Shown piece after piece: positions 10,181 to 21,761 of a stretch of DNA of 64,000 bases. The position numbers and the translations under genes were made by a program. The stretch's first letter is position 1. Each line of letters starts with the position of its first letter. The stretch is from Rhizophagus irregularis. Taxonomy: Eukaryota; Glomeromycota; Glomeromycetes; Glomerales; Glomeraceae. Where the stretch lies: NCBI RefSeq assembly GCF_026210795.1, contig NC_089446.1, positions 682,001-746,000 on the forward strand. The letters run 5' to 3'. Below the pieces are notes generated by a model that was given only the letters and a program-made list of their open reading frames with translations, had not been told where the DNA came from and did not search any database.

Positions 10181-12795
10181 ATGACAACAGCAGAAGTTAT
10201 TGCAAGACTTATAGAAGATTTTAATGATTTAAAAGAACAATGTGCTCATCTAGTAGAAGAAAATCAAAATCTTAAACAAAAAAATCAAAACATTCAACAA
10301 GAAATTCAAACTTTAAAAGAAAAACTTCAAGAAAGAGACAAACAACTTGAAAAACTTCAAAAAAGTGAAAATCAAAACCTTCAAAAAGAAATTCAAATTT
10401 TAAAAGAAAAACTTCAAGAAAAAGACAAGCAACTTGAAAAACTTCAAAAAAGTGAAAATCAATATGAAAAACTTGAACAAAATATTAAAGATTTAGAAAA
10501 TCAAAAAAGTGAAGAATTACAACAATTAAAACAACTTGAAATAATTTCTAAACATATTCGAAATAGTTTAGGAATAAAAAATTTAAATAAAGTTGATGAT
10601 AATAAAGTACATAAAGAAAAATGCGAACCTTCTTTAATCAAAAAAGATAATCATGAACAAAAAAATCATAATATTAATAATAATCAAATAATCTTATCTT
10701 TAAATAATAATAATATAAATAGTGATAATTCCTCTATATACTCATTAAGTAAGTAAATAATGAATTTCAAAATTATCAATTTGATTAAACATTAAAATAA
10801 TTTTGTTTATGCAATTTTTAAGGTTTAGGAAAAGATACAGAAAAATCCGGGATTTATTCCGATATTCAAGTCGTGGTTGGGTTGGATTTTGGATCATCTT
10901 CCTACGCACGCTCTTTTCATAATGTTGGAAATCAAGGAATAGGAATATTCCAAAGTTATTCGTATAAGCAAAACAATATAATCCATAAGCAAAATGCATA
11001 TAAAACGTTATGTTGCGATACTCAATTTAGTAATTATCTCAAAATTGTTGAATTATATAAATTACATTTGGGTAACTTATCGGATAGTAATTCACAATCA
11101 AATTCTTATCTACATATCAATGATCCGCTTAGAAATATTGGAAAGGTAATGTGTCTTATCTGAATTATCGTAACGTTAATATTAATTAAATTATTTACTT
11201 ATTTAATTGAAATCTCTAAGGATATAAAAAATACAATTGCAAGTTATCCAAATATTAAATACTTTGAAAATGTATTATTGGTTCTTACTGTTTCTATGGA
11301 GTATTTAGAAAAAGACGAAGCTATTATGAGAGAACGTGTACATGATGCAAAACTCGTTAGAAATAAATCTTCGGAAAAGATACAATTTATTACAGAATGT
11401 AAGTTTCAAGAAAAAAAAAAAGAAAATTAATAATTATTCAAATTCATTTTTTTTTATTTATTTTTTTATCTTTTTATTACAGCTGAGGCTGCAGCAATTT
11501 ATTGTATAAAAAATGAATTACAGAAATATAACTTATCTACAGGAGGTAAGATTGTAATTATTTATTTAAACTACTTTAAAAGAATTATTTAATTAATTGT
11601 CATTTAAATATTATAGAGCCATTTATTATCGTCGACTGCGGCGAAAGTACTATTGATATAACTACTCACGAGTTTGTTGAAAACAATCCATTACAATTAA
11701 GCGAAATTACTCAAAAGTTGGTTGAGAATAATCCATTACAATTAAGCGAAATTACCACTCGCGTTAGAGATTTCTGTGGAAGTATATTGATTGATAAAGA
11801 ATTAATTACATTTTTACATGAAAAATATGGGATTGATCCACTATTAATATTATCAAGAACAGATTTTCTCTGTCAATCAGGACCGCTCATTATTTATAAT
11901 ATCTGTCAACATATAAAGAAGACTTTTGCGGCAGATAATAAGGAATTTTATTATACGCTAGATGTTGAGGAAAGTTTTCCATCTTTACTGCAGAATGCCA
12001 GTAAAAAAACAAGAGAAATTATGGAAGAAATTAACTGGTTGATTGATATTAAATATAATGACATAAAAAAAATGTTTGATACTGTTATTGATAGAATTAT
12101 TCGTTTAATACACATCCAACTTTCAAATAATAAAGAAACTTGCTCAGCAATATTTTTAGTTGGAGGTTTCAGTGAGAATAAATATTTGCAAAGAAGAATT
12201 AAACAAGAATTCCGTCATACCGTGAAAATTATTTCAACTACTGAACATCCATCAACTGCAATTTCACGTGGAGCGATGGATTATGGACTATCACTTATAA
12301 ATTCAAATAAATTAGGAAATAAAAATATTACTTCAACTATTCTTAAACATACTTATGGTTTTAAATTTGCCTCAAATTGGAAGGAAGATAGTAGGAAGAC
12401 TTCTGATGGAAAAATTTCTAAATTTATTTCTTTGGTCGAACGAGGCACTAAGGTTTCACCAGATCAGACCTTCACTTTTAATTTTAAACCTGAATCAGGT
12501 CAAACACATGCAAAATTTGAAGTTTATTGTGTAAACGAAGAATCTGTAATATATTTTGATGAACCAGGAATGGAATTACTTGGAGTATTAAACGCTGATC
12601 TTCCTGGTAAGTTTTAGAAACCATAATTTTTTTTAATGGAAATGGATAATTAATACAATTAAATCTTTATTATTAGATGCAAATCTTGACAACAGAAGCA
12701 TTAACTTTGGATTATCTTTTGGTCCAAATAAGATTACTGCATTTACAAGTAATAAACTCAATGGACAAAGATTTGAAATTAAATTTAATTATTAA
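10181..12795 (+). CDS. Coiled-coil / HSPA12-like Hsp70-family protein, copy 1
   Basis: Predicted 746 aa from six exons: 10181-10748, 10823-11145, 11221-11398, 11483-11545, 11617-12606, 12677-12795 (2241 nt, in frame). Residues about 5-140 form a Gln/Glu/Lys-rich coiled coil with internal repeats (KEKLQERDKQLEKLQKSENQ occurs twice in variant form). The actin-like ATPase follows: phosphate-1 motif VVVGLDFGSSSY (about 206-217), phosphate-2 motif IIVDCGESTIDIT, adenosine motif FLVGGFSENKYL, and a C-terminal segment ending in SINFGLSFG. Against copy 3 the region after phosphate-1 is shorter and diverged and the Thr-Thr pair is replaced by Ser, so ATP hydrolysis is doubtful. The start ATG at 10181 was chosen because upstream codons in frame are not ATG. 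Two other copies are at 23815 and 40309. Confidence 0.85.
11676..11765 (+). repeat. 45-bp in-frame tandem duplication in Hsp70 copy 1
   Basis: Two near-identical 45-nt units start at 11676 and 11721, each encoding VENNPLQLSEIT plus three residues, just after the phosphate-2 loop. Copies 2 and 3 have a single unit here, so 15 residues were inserted in copy 1 without breaking the frame. Confidence 0.85.
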
Positions 12796-12915
12796 TAGAT
12801 CAAAAGAATTTAACAATATTACACATATTATGAAAATTTAATACTTACGTACTTGACTATAATGTGAAATTGTTTATTGTAAAATTTACTTAAAAATCTT
12901 GTAATTTTTACTTGT

Positions 12916-13060
12916 TATTTTGTATTATGCATTTTTTATGATAAATTTGGTTGATAATAAAATTTTAGTAAGACTGGTAACTAATTTTACCATTTAATGG
13001 AGTGTTAATTTGATATTTTGAATTATGCATTTTGATAATAAAATTTTATTAAGACTGGTA
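12916..13060 (+). repeat. Degenerate tandem duplication in the 3' flank of Hsp70 copy 1
   Basis: ATTATGCATTTT...GATAATAAAATTTT...AAGACTGGTAA occurs twice, about 100 nt apart, directly downstream of the gene. It probably doubles the transcript end region. Confidence 0.6.
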
Positions 13061-13230
13061 ATTTTTAATGGTTAATTATAACTCAATTTTATGTGACAAG
13101 TGACGTATGTCAAAGTATTAATCTACATCTGATGCAATAATTTTATTAATAATTTTATTTCCCCAGCGTAATCATTAAGACATGTAATTCACGTGATTTT
13201 GACCGTGACTAAATGTAGCTATGATAGTTG

Positions 13231-13895
13231 TAGAGGTTGGAACCGGTCCAAAAAGTCTTAACCGGTTAATAACCGGTTAACCAAACCTTTAACCGGTTAA
13301 AACTCAATCCTAGTCAGCATTAAAATTCGGCCAGGATTAGTATCAAATATATTTTTAATCCCGGCCAAAATTAGGCCAGACCAAAACTCTAACTATCGAA
13401 ACGAAACTCTAGCTGAAAGACGAAATTCAGACCAAAATTGTCTGGCCGGCACTATGAATTTCGGCCCGCATTATGAATTTTATATAACACAAAAAATTCC
13501 ACCACCTGGTCCGTTGGTATTTTAACTGGGGGATTCCTTAATGTACAGTGGGTGTACGATATTAATGTACGAACTGGCCGGAGTTAACGTTAACTCTATC
13601 ACGTGCAAGTGCATAACTCCTAAACTCGGGCCAGTTTGTACGTTAATATTGTACACCCCTACTGTACGTTAAGGACGCCCTTTTAACTGGTGGCTAAACT
13701 TTTATCCGAAGTCCCGTGATTTATAATTCTGGCCGGCACTGTGAATTATGGCCAGAATTACAAATATTTTTAGCATTTTAACCGGTTAATTTAACCGGTT
13801 AAGAATTGTTTTTTAACCGGTTAACAAATGTTTTAACCGGTTAACCGTTTTAACCGGTTAATTAACCGGTTAAGCTTAACCGGTTCCAACCTCTA
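13231..13895. mobile_element. Non-autonomous hAT-like DNA transposon with AACCGGTTAA subterminal repeats
   Basis: The element starts TAGAGGTTGGAACCGG and ends with the inverted form CCGGTTCCAACCTCTA. It is flanked on both sides by the identical 8-mer GATAGTTG (13223-13230 and 13896-13903), the target-duplication length typical of hAT transposons. Both ends carry clusters of the palindrome AACCGGTTAA (about 13257-13303 and 13778-13888), resembling hAT subterminal binding sites. The 665-nt interior has no ORF. A second, smaller element is nested in it at 13530-13680. Confidence 0.8.
13530..13680. mobile_element. MULE-type MITE nested in the hAT-like element
   Basis: Termini GGGGATTCCTTAATGTACAG and the inverted GTACGTTAAGGACGCCC extend into arms of about 60 nt. 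The flanking 10-mer TTTTAACTGG is identical on both sides (13520-13529 and 13681-13690). A 9-11 bp duplication is characteristic of Mutator-like elements, and a MULE transposase relic lies at 3240-5315. A half copy is at 20991-21097. Confidence 0.8.
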
Positions 13896-13903
13896 GATAG
13901 TTG

Positions 13904-16336
13904 AACTCGGTTATTTCATTCGTTGGTTAAACATATAATCCTAGGCAACTCCAACATCAACATTATAGGTAAAAATAATTCAGCCTAAATTAACTTTCCT
14001 AATCTTTATTCCTATGTTACCACCAATGAATTTTGTAAATGTTAATTATAAGTAAAATAGAACAATTAATCAAATTAAAATTATTATTTTATTAAGGTAT
14101 TATGAAATAATAATTTAAATAATAAATTTTATTTAATTTGCATTTAAAAAAATAAACAAAATAATTTACAATGATAATTATTGTAAAATACAGTAATAAG
14201 TGTTATTTATATGACTCTTCCATATTAATCACTTTTTAAAAAATTTTCAGCATCAACTAATTTAGTGAACAATTCAAATATTATCAACAAATTTTTGTTT
14301 TTTCTTGAAGAGAAAGTGCTTTCTGATAGTATTAATTAAAATTGTTTCAAATAATTCAATTGAAATTTTATTAGATAAAATGATATTATTGCACATTTGG
14401 TGATGTAAGTATAATTCGGATAATATATCTTTAAGAGTTTCATTATTCAATTTCCTAGATACCAAGTTGGCAAATTTTTTTACCATAGATAGAGGATTCA
14501 TATTTTCTGCAAATTTTTAGTTTTTTAATACATTTAGCTCCATAATAATGTGAGATTATCATAATAGCCATTTTTATATTTTTAATAATATTCATCTAAA
14601 GAAACAAACCAAATTTTTTTATTTTTTAAAAAAATACAATTTTATATTCTCAGTAATGTAGACGTTTAATTACAATACGCGAAAGTTGCGAATGGATCAA
14701 TATTAAGATTGCGCCATATATAGCGAAAAAGGAGCTACTATGTAACAAAATCACATGTTCACAGAATCACATGCTCATACAGGTTATAAATAGGAATTTT
14801 TTTCACTAATTCTTGATGTCGGTCCATAATACTGGCTAATTTCGTGACTATTAGATTTCGTAATATAAATAGGTCATCATTTAAATTATGATTAAGATCA
14901 TTATGTCGCTAAAAATTTATTTGATAAAACAAATTAAAAAAAAAAAGAAAATGGGATTTTATTAAAGTAATATAATGATGATTTAAGGGTGTACTATTTT
15001 TATTTTTTACATTAACATTCTTTTCAAAATTAGTTGCTTGTAACAAGTTTTACAATATTTTAAGATTAAGATTTTTTTTAAGAAAATCACTGTACAAAAA
15101 ATGATGATAATAAAATGATTGCCACATCGATCATAATAATTGAAACATTTCTAAGATGTTGATTTTCCGAAAAAAAAAATTAAAAATAAAATAGGAAATT
15201 AGATGTTGACTAAAAGAGAAAATACGGTGAACAGGTCAATTCGGATGTCCCATCTGAAAATTTCAGCCAGGTCATTAAATTTATTTCATGACGTTCACCT
15301 TTTGTAACTTAAACCTTACTGTAAATGTTTTAAAAAAAATTGATCTTGTTGTATAATATATTTTATATATGCCCAAAGGAAGTTTATAAATTGAATTAGG
15401 GTTTTGAATGTCAAAAAAACCCATTTTAATCAAAAAACTAAATAATATTTTTTGAATAGTTTCGAAAGGAAGAGCCAAGAAACTTTTAGTTGATTATAAT
15501 ATTCTCGAAATGACAAATATGGTACAGTATATTAAATTAGATGCTTATACTAATGTTTCGTTATTAAAATAAGCTAGGGAAGAAATTTTTTAGTAGGAAA
15601 AATCAAATGTGCGTCACATTTAATCCAGCCATTTCGGGACGTTTTTCGTGGTTACACTAGGTAGTTGAAAACTTAATCTTATTAAAAGACTCTTTTGATT
15701 ATATATTTTCTAATTATAAATAAATTTTTTAAATATTACTAGGAAACGGTAACCGTTGATGCATCCAAAGCGCCATAAATCACATGCTCATAAATTTAAA
15801 CTATAAACTATAAAATGTAAGAAATCAACAACACAACGATATCAATAATTTAGTGTTATTTATGAAATCAATTGTTTTATTTTTTTATTTTTTATTTATT
15901 TTTATTATAATTTTATTTTTTTAAAAAAAAATACAAATTAAAAACCACAAAAAGCATGTAAAAATTATAAGAAATTAAAAAATTTATTTATTTTTTGAAT
16001 GGCGTAAAAAACTTTTAAGAAATATTAAGAAATTTTAAATCAGGGACTGTGGGGCATAAAAATTTTTAAGAAATTTTAAATCAGGGGACATAAATAAAAA
16101 GTGTTATATACGCAAACAAATTTAAGGTTACACCTGACCCTAAGATTTTATTGGTCATACACGTGTGCGGACAGACAACAACACATGTATGGTTTGGAGA
16201 GTGTCCTACGCATACGCTTCGGACAATTATGCTTATTTCTTAATATTAAAAAATTTCAAGTTGTTATATTTTAATAAAGGAAACGAATTTTAAATTCTTA
16301 AGAGTAAAATTTCAATATTTGAATTAATCTCAATAA
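13904..16336. other. Spacer with small unrecognised frames
   Basis: Mostly AT-rich. A minus-strand frame with an ATG at 14501 (stop at 14274, 75 aa, starting MNPLSMVKKFANLVS) has coding-like composition but no family I recognise. A second minus frame at 15281-15478 lacks an ATG. Near 15630-15665 there is a sequence related to the end of the 5588-5793 element. Nothing else is supported. Confidence 0.45.
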
Positions 16337-17977
16337 CTAATAAGTTTTATTTATAAAATCATAAATATTAATAACCAAATCATGATAATTCAGAACTTGA
16401 ATATCATGTAATTGAAATTCCTTTGCTTTATCTTTCAAAATAAACAAATCTTCACCACGAAATTGAAAAGATTCTAAAATAGCTAAATATTTAACTCTTT
16501 TCTTTTTCATTATATATTCTTTTATATAGGGTAAAATATCTTGACTTCCATAATTCTTGTCATACTTTACTTTAATTAACAATTTTTTGATAAAAGTATT
16601 TTGGGAATTTTTTAAGAATATTTCTAAATCACTTTCATTAATTGTAAGACATAAATTCAAATATTCTAATTTAAAAGGAAGAATTTGTCCTAAATTTTTT
16701 AATATAATTGAACTAATTTCAATATTTTTATTAATATTAGTGAAATCAAAGGAATCAATCATAAGATAATTAAGTTTTTGTCTCATATTTTTAATTAAAT
16801 CCAATATTAAATTAATATTCTGATTATTTGGTCCCATAGAAAAATATAATAATTTAATATTGTTACAATATAATTTAAGTGATTGTATTAATTGTCGGAT
16901 TTCACAGTTGTTAATTCCAAAATTTTCTAAATAATTTCCAGATTTTTGTATTAACGATTCTAATAATAATTCATCCATTTGACACAAAAATAAAGATTTT
17001 AATTTAAATGGTTTTGTAATATTATTAATTTGTTGAATAAATTTAGAATCTAAAGATAAACAATAAATAATATGAATTGATTCTAAAACATTCAATTGAT
17101 TAAATACTTCACTTAAAAAATTTATATTTTTAAAGTTAGTATTACGAAATATAATTGTATTTAATGTGTTTGAACAATTAGAATTTTTTAATGATAATAA
17201 TAGATATAAAGGGGGAATACTATGATGAAATAAAATCTTTTTAAGATTTTCTTGAAACTTAATCATTTGTGATAAATTTTCTTCAATTTTTGGATATTCA
17301 TGATATTTAAATGAAAATATAAAATAAAATGATGAAATCGAATTACAATTAGAGCTGAGAAATCCTAAAAATTTTCTTACATTATCAGTTATTTCATCAA
17401 ATTCAAGTGTTAAATTTTTAATATTATGAACGAAATTCGGATTTTGTAAAATTAATTCAACAGCCGCATCAAAATATTCAAATTCTTCATAATCAACCAT
17501 AACTTTAAAACTATGCAAATTTACTTCATTTTTAATGAATATAAGAAATAATGACTTAAAAATAAGTTTTGTAAAATTTGGTATTTGTGAAGGTGAATAG
17601 CTGGAATGTTCCTCTTCAATTGTAGATGCCCACTTTTTAATAGAATAATAAACATTATGTGTATTTAAACGTTGAATAAATTTAGGATAATTAAAAAAAG
17701 TATTTGTATTAGGAAATAAGTTATTATGGATTACATATTCATTTAATCTTGTTTTATCATCATCACTTAAATTATGCAAATAAATTTCAATAAAATGATG
17801 ATTTTTAGGTAATTTAATTGAAAATGGATCTTCCCATAATAATGGAATTGCTAGACGACACCATAATCTATTAACTAATATGCATGAATGTAATGTTTTA
17901 TAATCATAATGAAAATATTGTATGACTTCGTTTAATAATTCTGGCAAATCTCCTGAAAAAAATTTTGAACATGCCAT
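16337..17977 (-). CDS. F-box protein with LRR-like C-terminal region
   Basis: Single-exon ORF of 546 aa from ATG at 17977 to TAA at 16337. The N-terminal F-box (about residues 9-50) reads DLPELLNEVIQYF...LHSCILVNRLWCRLAIPLLW, the usual pattern in fungal F-box proteins, which act as substrate-receptor subunits of SCF ubiquitin ligases through Skp1. The rest is Leu/Ile/Asn-rich with degenerate leucine-rich repeat-like stretches (IKNLTLEFDE, LKSLFLCQMDE, LEYLNLCLTI). The target is unknown. The frame is intact and no paralogue is seen in the window. Confidence 0.85.
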   Translation of the reverse strand: MACSKFFSGDLPELLNEVIQYFHYDYKTLHSCILVNRLWCRLAIPLLWEDPFSIKLPKNHHFIEIYLHNLSDDDKTRLNEYVIHNNLFPNTNTFFNYPKFIQRLNTHNVYYSIKKWASTIEEEHSSYSPSQIPNFTKLIFKSLFLIFIKNEVNLHSFKVMVDYEEFEYFDAAVELILQNPNFVHNIKNLTLEFDEITDNVRKFLGFLSSNCNSISSFYFIFSFKYHEYPKIEENLSQMIKFQENLKKILFHHSIPPLYLLLSLKNSNCSNTLNTIIFRNTNFKNINFLSEVFNQLNVLESIHIIYCLSLDSKFIQQINNITKPFKLKSLFLCQMDELLLESLIQKSGNYLENFGINNCEIRQLIQSLKLYCNNIKLLYFSMGPNNQNINLILDLIKNMRQKLNYLMIDSFDFTNINKNIEISSIILKNLGQILPFKLEYLNLCLTINESDLEIFLKNSQNTFIKKLLIKVKYDKNYGSQDILPYIKEYIMKKKRVKYLAILESFQFRGEDLFILKDKAKEFQLHDIQVLNYHDLVINIYDFINKTY

Positions 17978-19704
17978 GTTAAATGAAAAGGGAGAAGAAA
18001 GAAAAGGGATGCAGAAATTACTAAAAGTTACATCAAATTTATTATATGAATTTTCGGAGCGGGAAATTCCGTTTGTCGCACAAACTTACATATGTCACTA
18101 TATATGTGAACTTTAGAGCGTAACTTTACGAATCCATGAGTCATATATAGGGATGCTAATAGTTACGTTACGTTACGTTACGTAACTTACACTGTAAGTT
18201 TCACGGACTGAATGTAACATTACATTGATATGTATTGATATGTTTACCAATTCAGTCAGTATTACCTTAATCTTGGCCAAGTTTATAATTTATAACAAAC
18301 ATTAACAAATAAAAAGTAGCTTATTATCATGTTTTACAGTTTCGGATTCAACCTACTGCAACTTTTTTTATGATCTTATCATACAAGTTTTAACATATTC
18401 CTGCAATCTTTGTCGCATTTTTGTTCATTCAGAATTACAGTATTTATATTTATATCATTTTTTTATTGGGATTTATTGTTTCTTCAGATTTTGATAAAAA
18501 AAAAATTTTATGTTACAATAACATAAGGCGATATAAAGTTAAAAAATTGGTTCTCATATCAAAATTTGCTTTAATTTAACCCGGCCGCACGGCTTTTTAT
18601 TTTTTTTTAGAATAAATTTTTTTTTCATCCGATCATGTAATACGGAAGATTTCATATGTACATTTATATTAATATAGTTAATTCAATAAAAGTCATAGAT
18701 AGATTTTACATATCAAGTTAATTACAAGTTTATTTCTCATGTTTAATTGTAGTTTTTTTTAAATTCTTTTTTTTTTATTATTCGTTAAATGTTAGGCATT
18801 TACATTGCAGATAGTGTTACGATTTATCAGATATGCGTACAAATTTAATTTATCATGTGATATAGTTTAGACCAATTTGATTGGTTAACGAAAAAAAAAT
18901 AATAATTTAAAGATTCCCGCTCTGGTGACCCGGCCGGGATATGAGAACCAATTTTTTAACTTTATGTCGCCTAATGTAACGTAACTTATAGAAAATTACC
19001 GTAATATAACAATAAATTTTATAAAATACGGTAATTTTACATCCCTAGTAGTAATATCTCATCCGTTTTTCATTTTCTTATTCGAAAAACATATTAATAA
19101 AGTTTTCCCACATCGGGGATAGGATTTTTTAACAAAATAAATGTTTAATTTGGTCGTCAAAGAAATTTTCTGTGCATTTTAGATGTTTCAGTTTCACATG
19201 AACTATTTTAGTTATAAAAGACACCGGATCAGAATTTTGTGTCGCAGTCATTATATATTAATTATTTATAATCTTGAGTAAAATTCACATGAACTTTATA
19301 AAGACGAAAAATTCGTGATTTATCAAGTTTTTATTTCGATTATCAAGATGTCATTATAACGGGCTGCTACGGAACTTAACAAGTGAAACCATTAAATTTT
19401 TTTTACTCTGTGCTCAGAAGCCTTGCCTATAAAAAGCGTACTAATGTCATCAAATTTTTTTACTGCATGATAAGTTAATTGATTCGAATTATTTGATTGT
19501 AATTATAAATTTTTTTTCTGTATAATAACTCGTCTTAATTAACAAAATATTTCTCTCCTCTTAATGTAAAAAACTAACAGAATATTTTACAACATTTAAC
19601 AACATTTTTTATGATTTCTAGGAAAAGAAAGTAAATAGCACCAACAACCGATTTGCTAGTGTTGTGCCACTACATGTTTTTGCACCAATAATAAGTTTTT
19701 CTAC
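17978..19704. other. Spacer holding a TIR element
   Basis: Besides the inverted repeat listed separately, a short TTACG tandem (CGTTACGTTACGTTACGTAA near 18171) and TAGGGATG / CATCCCTA at 18148 and 19047 are notable. The latter could be outer termini of a larger hAT-like relic, but flanking 8-mers (GTCATATA and GTAGTAAT) do not match. No gene is seen. Confidence 0.45.
18512..18980. mobile_element. DNA element with about 45-nt terminal inverted repeats
   Basis: The left arm (18512-18560) contains AAGGCGATATAAAG and TTGGTTCTCATATC. The right arm (18938-18980) contains GATATGAGAACCAA and CTTTATGTCGCCT, its near-perfect reverse complement. CCGGCC-containing GC patches flank the interior on both sides. 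The interior of about 375 nt has no ORF. Target duplication is unclear. Confidence 0.65.
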
Positions 19705-20667
19705 ATGGCTGAACAACCCTCCCAAAAAATAGATAAGACAACTTGTGAAGGATTTCCTAAAACCGTTGAGGTAATTTATATAGACAGTTAGGGAGAGAAA
19801 AAAAATTCGTTTTTTAACCAACCTAATTTATACAGTGCTCTATCAACCATGTTGAAGGAAACGAAAGATATGGTTGTAGAATCGAGGGTGAAAAATATGA
19901 AAATAATGAAACGAGTGAATACTGTCCTAATGCAACAAGAATCAGAAGCTTGCACATGGCCCTGGGGGAATTGTGCAGAATTAGTGCATTGGGAAGCACT
20001 ACAGGGCTAAATGGGGATCATGTCGATTTGTATACCCTCACTTTCACGTTAGAAAAGGCGGAAGTCTGGAACCCATGCATAAAATGCCAGCAGAAGGTGG
20101 CGGACTAAATGAATCTTGTAGGAGCTGCAACAGTTCACCAATGGTAATTGAAGTGATTGCAAATGAATATGAACATAATCTTTTTGCATCTTATATTAAC
20201 CATGGGCCTTGCGAAGTATCAAATCTTAATTGTATTAAACCGGGATCAAATCTTGAAGATTATGTTAATGAAGTTCAAGAGTATGGTTTCAATCATATTA
20301 TACTCATTGGAGTGCGTGAGCATGGAATAATTTTCCTAAATTGCTATGGTCGTCTTTTTATATTAGATACAATGACTGGCGTATTGTGGCCACTTGGAGA
20401 TACTTTAGATGAGGCAGTAACGAAGCCATGGACTGGCGAATTGGCGTGGAATGTTGATGAAGCTGGGACTATTTTTGAAGTCGAGTATTGTATGTATACA
20501 AGTCTTGGTTGTGTTTACCATGATTTTACGTAACTTTCTTTTCTCTTCCAGATGGCATTATTCGTGGAGTTAAAGAAGATCAAAAACCCCTGAAAATTGA
20601 GGAAACCCATAAGAAAACCAAAACTAACAAAGGAAAAAAAAAGAAAAAGAAGGGCATACTTTTTTGA
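19705..20667 (+). CDS. Hypothetical protein, structure uncertain
   Basis: I do not recognise a family. A plausible first exon is 19705-19770 (MAEQPSQKIDKTTCEGF), followed by an intron to 19835 and a 90-codon frame to TAA at 20106. It overlaps a second frame running from about 20000 to 20489, which continues after a GT-AG intron (20490-20551) to TGA at 20665-20667. The second part is acidic to hydrophobic (EVIANEYEHNLFASYINHG, YGRLFILDTMTGVLWPL) and ends in a Lys-rich tail. Joining both parts needs a frame change of -1, so there is a missed intron or a real frameshift. Base composition is clearly less AT-rich than in neighbouring genes, suggesting a different history. Confidence 0.45.
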
Positions 20668-21761
20668 TTCTTGGTGCTTTTCATTATATTTTCACCCCTT
20701 TAGCCATAATTGTAGTTTTACGGTTTGTTTTATCGCTGTTTTCAATTTAGTGTGACCCCTGATTTCATACGTCATCACAGGAAATCTGGTTTTCAGTTTT
20801 CATGTTATTATCACGCGATGATCAACATTAATCAAACCAATAAAATTTAAGCATGAGCAACATATAAAGTATTTTCACAAGAAGAATTTCAAAAGCAATT
20901 GATGTACTACACTATTTGTTCTTTTTTTTTTAATTATTAATATTATATTTCATATTTATCTTAGAATAAAAATGTATTTATATAATTTTTTGGCCGGAAT
21001 TAACGTTAACGCTATCACGTGCAAGTGCATAACTCCTAAATTCAGGCCAGTTTGTACGTTAAAATTGTACATCCCCACTGTACGTTAAGGACGCCCCTTT
21101 AAAATAGGTATTAACTATTAACTCTAGCCGTTATGCCGTTATTAATGTTCGTTAAATCTGGCCAACTTTTCCTTAACGTAAGGTGTGTGATTAGATCAAA
21201 AAAGAACTTTGCGAAAAGAATTTGATTGTTTTAAGATATGTGGTGTTACAAGAATCCCAACATAGTCATTCCAAATCATCGAGAATTGGATCTTATTGAG
21301 AACTCAAATAATAAATGCTTTTGCGATTTACTATTATTTTTTTGACCATAATTTTATTCGGAGTTATACAAAAATTAAGCAAAATAATTGATTGTATTTC
21401 TACACTGTTTCATTTGTCCAATCATGGCTAAAATAAAATGGCCGTCAGTATATAAGACAATCGAGACATGCAGTTTAAAAAATAAATTATAGTGAAGTCC
21501 CACTGAAAGTTTGTATTGTTTACATTCGGTGAAGCTAGTAATATCCGTTCACTCATATGTCGTACAGATCATTCATATTTCAGATGATCACACCACATTT
21601 CGTCATAATAGGCCAGTATTTATATGACCACGAGTTCCCTTCTTTCTCTTGTCTCATTTTTTTCAGTTAAAACAAATAAAGGAACTAATTATATATAAAA
21701 ACACGTTTAGATCAGCAATAATAGCTAGTTAACTATCTACTATACCTTTGATTCTCTAAAA
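20668..21761. other. Spacer with a half MITE
   Basis: Contains the element fragment at 20991-21097; the rest is AT-rich with no recognised gene. About 270 nt before the next start there is TCAGTATATAAGAC, a possible TATA-type promoter element (inference). Confidence 0.4.
20991..21097. mobile_element. Truncated copy of the 13530-13680 MITE
   Basis: TGGCCGGAATTAACGTTAAC through GTACGTTAAGGACGCCCC matches the right two thirds of the MITE at 13530-13680 with few differences. The left arm is missing. Confidence 0.75.

Noticed and set aside
13257-13888. CRISPR array
   Set aside because: AACCGGTTAA copies are short palindromes with irregular spacing inside a eukaryotic hAT-like element.
16557-16769. 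Plus-strand frame of 70 aa inside the F-box gene
   Set aside because: Antisense shadow of the 546-aa F-box ORF.
18148-19047. Complete hAT element bounded by TAGGGATG
   Set aside because: The flanking 8-mers GTCATATA and GTAGTAAT do not form a target duplication.
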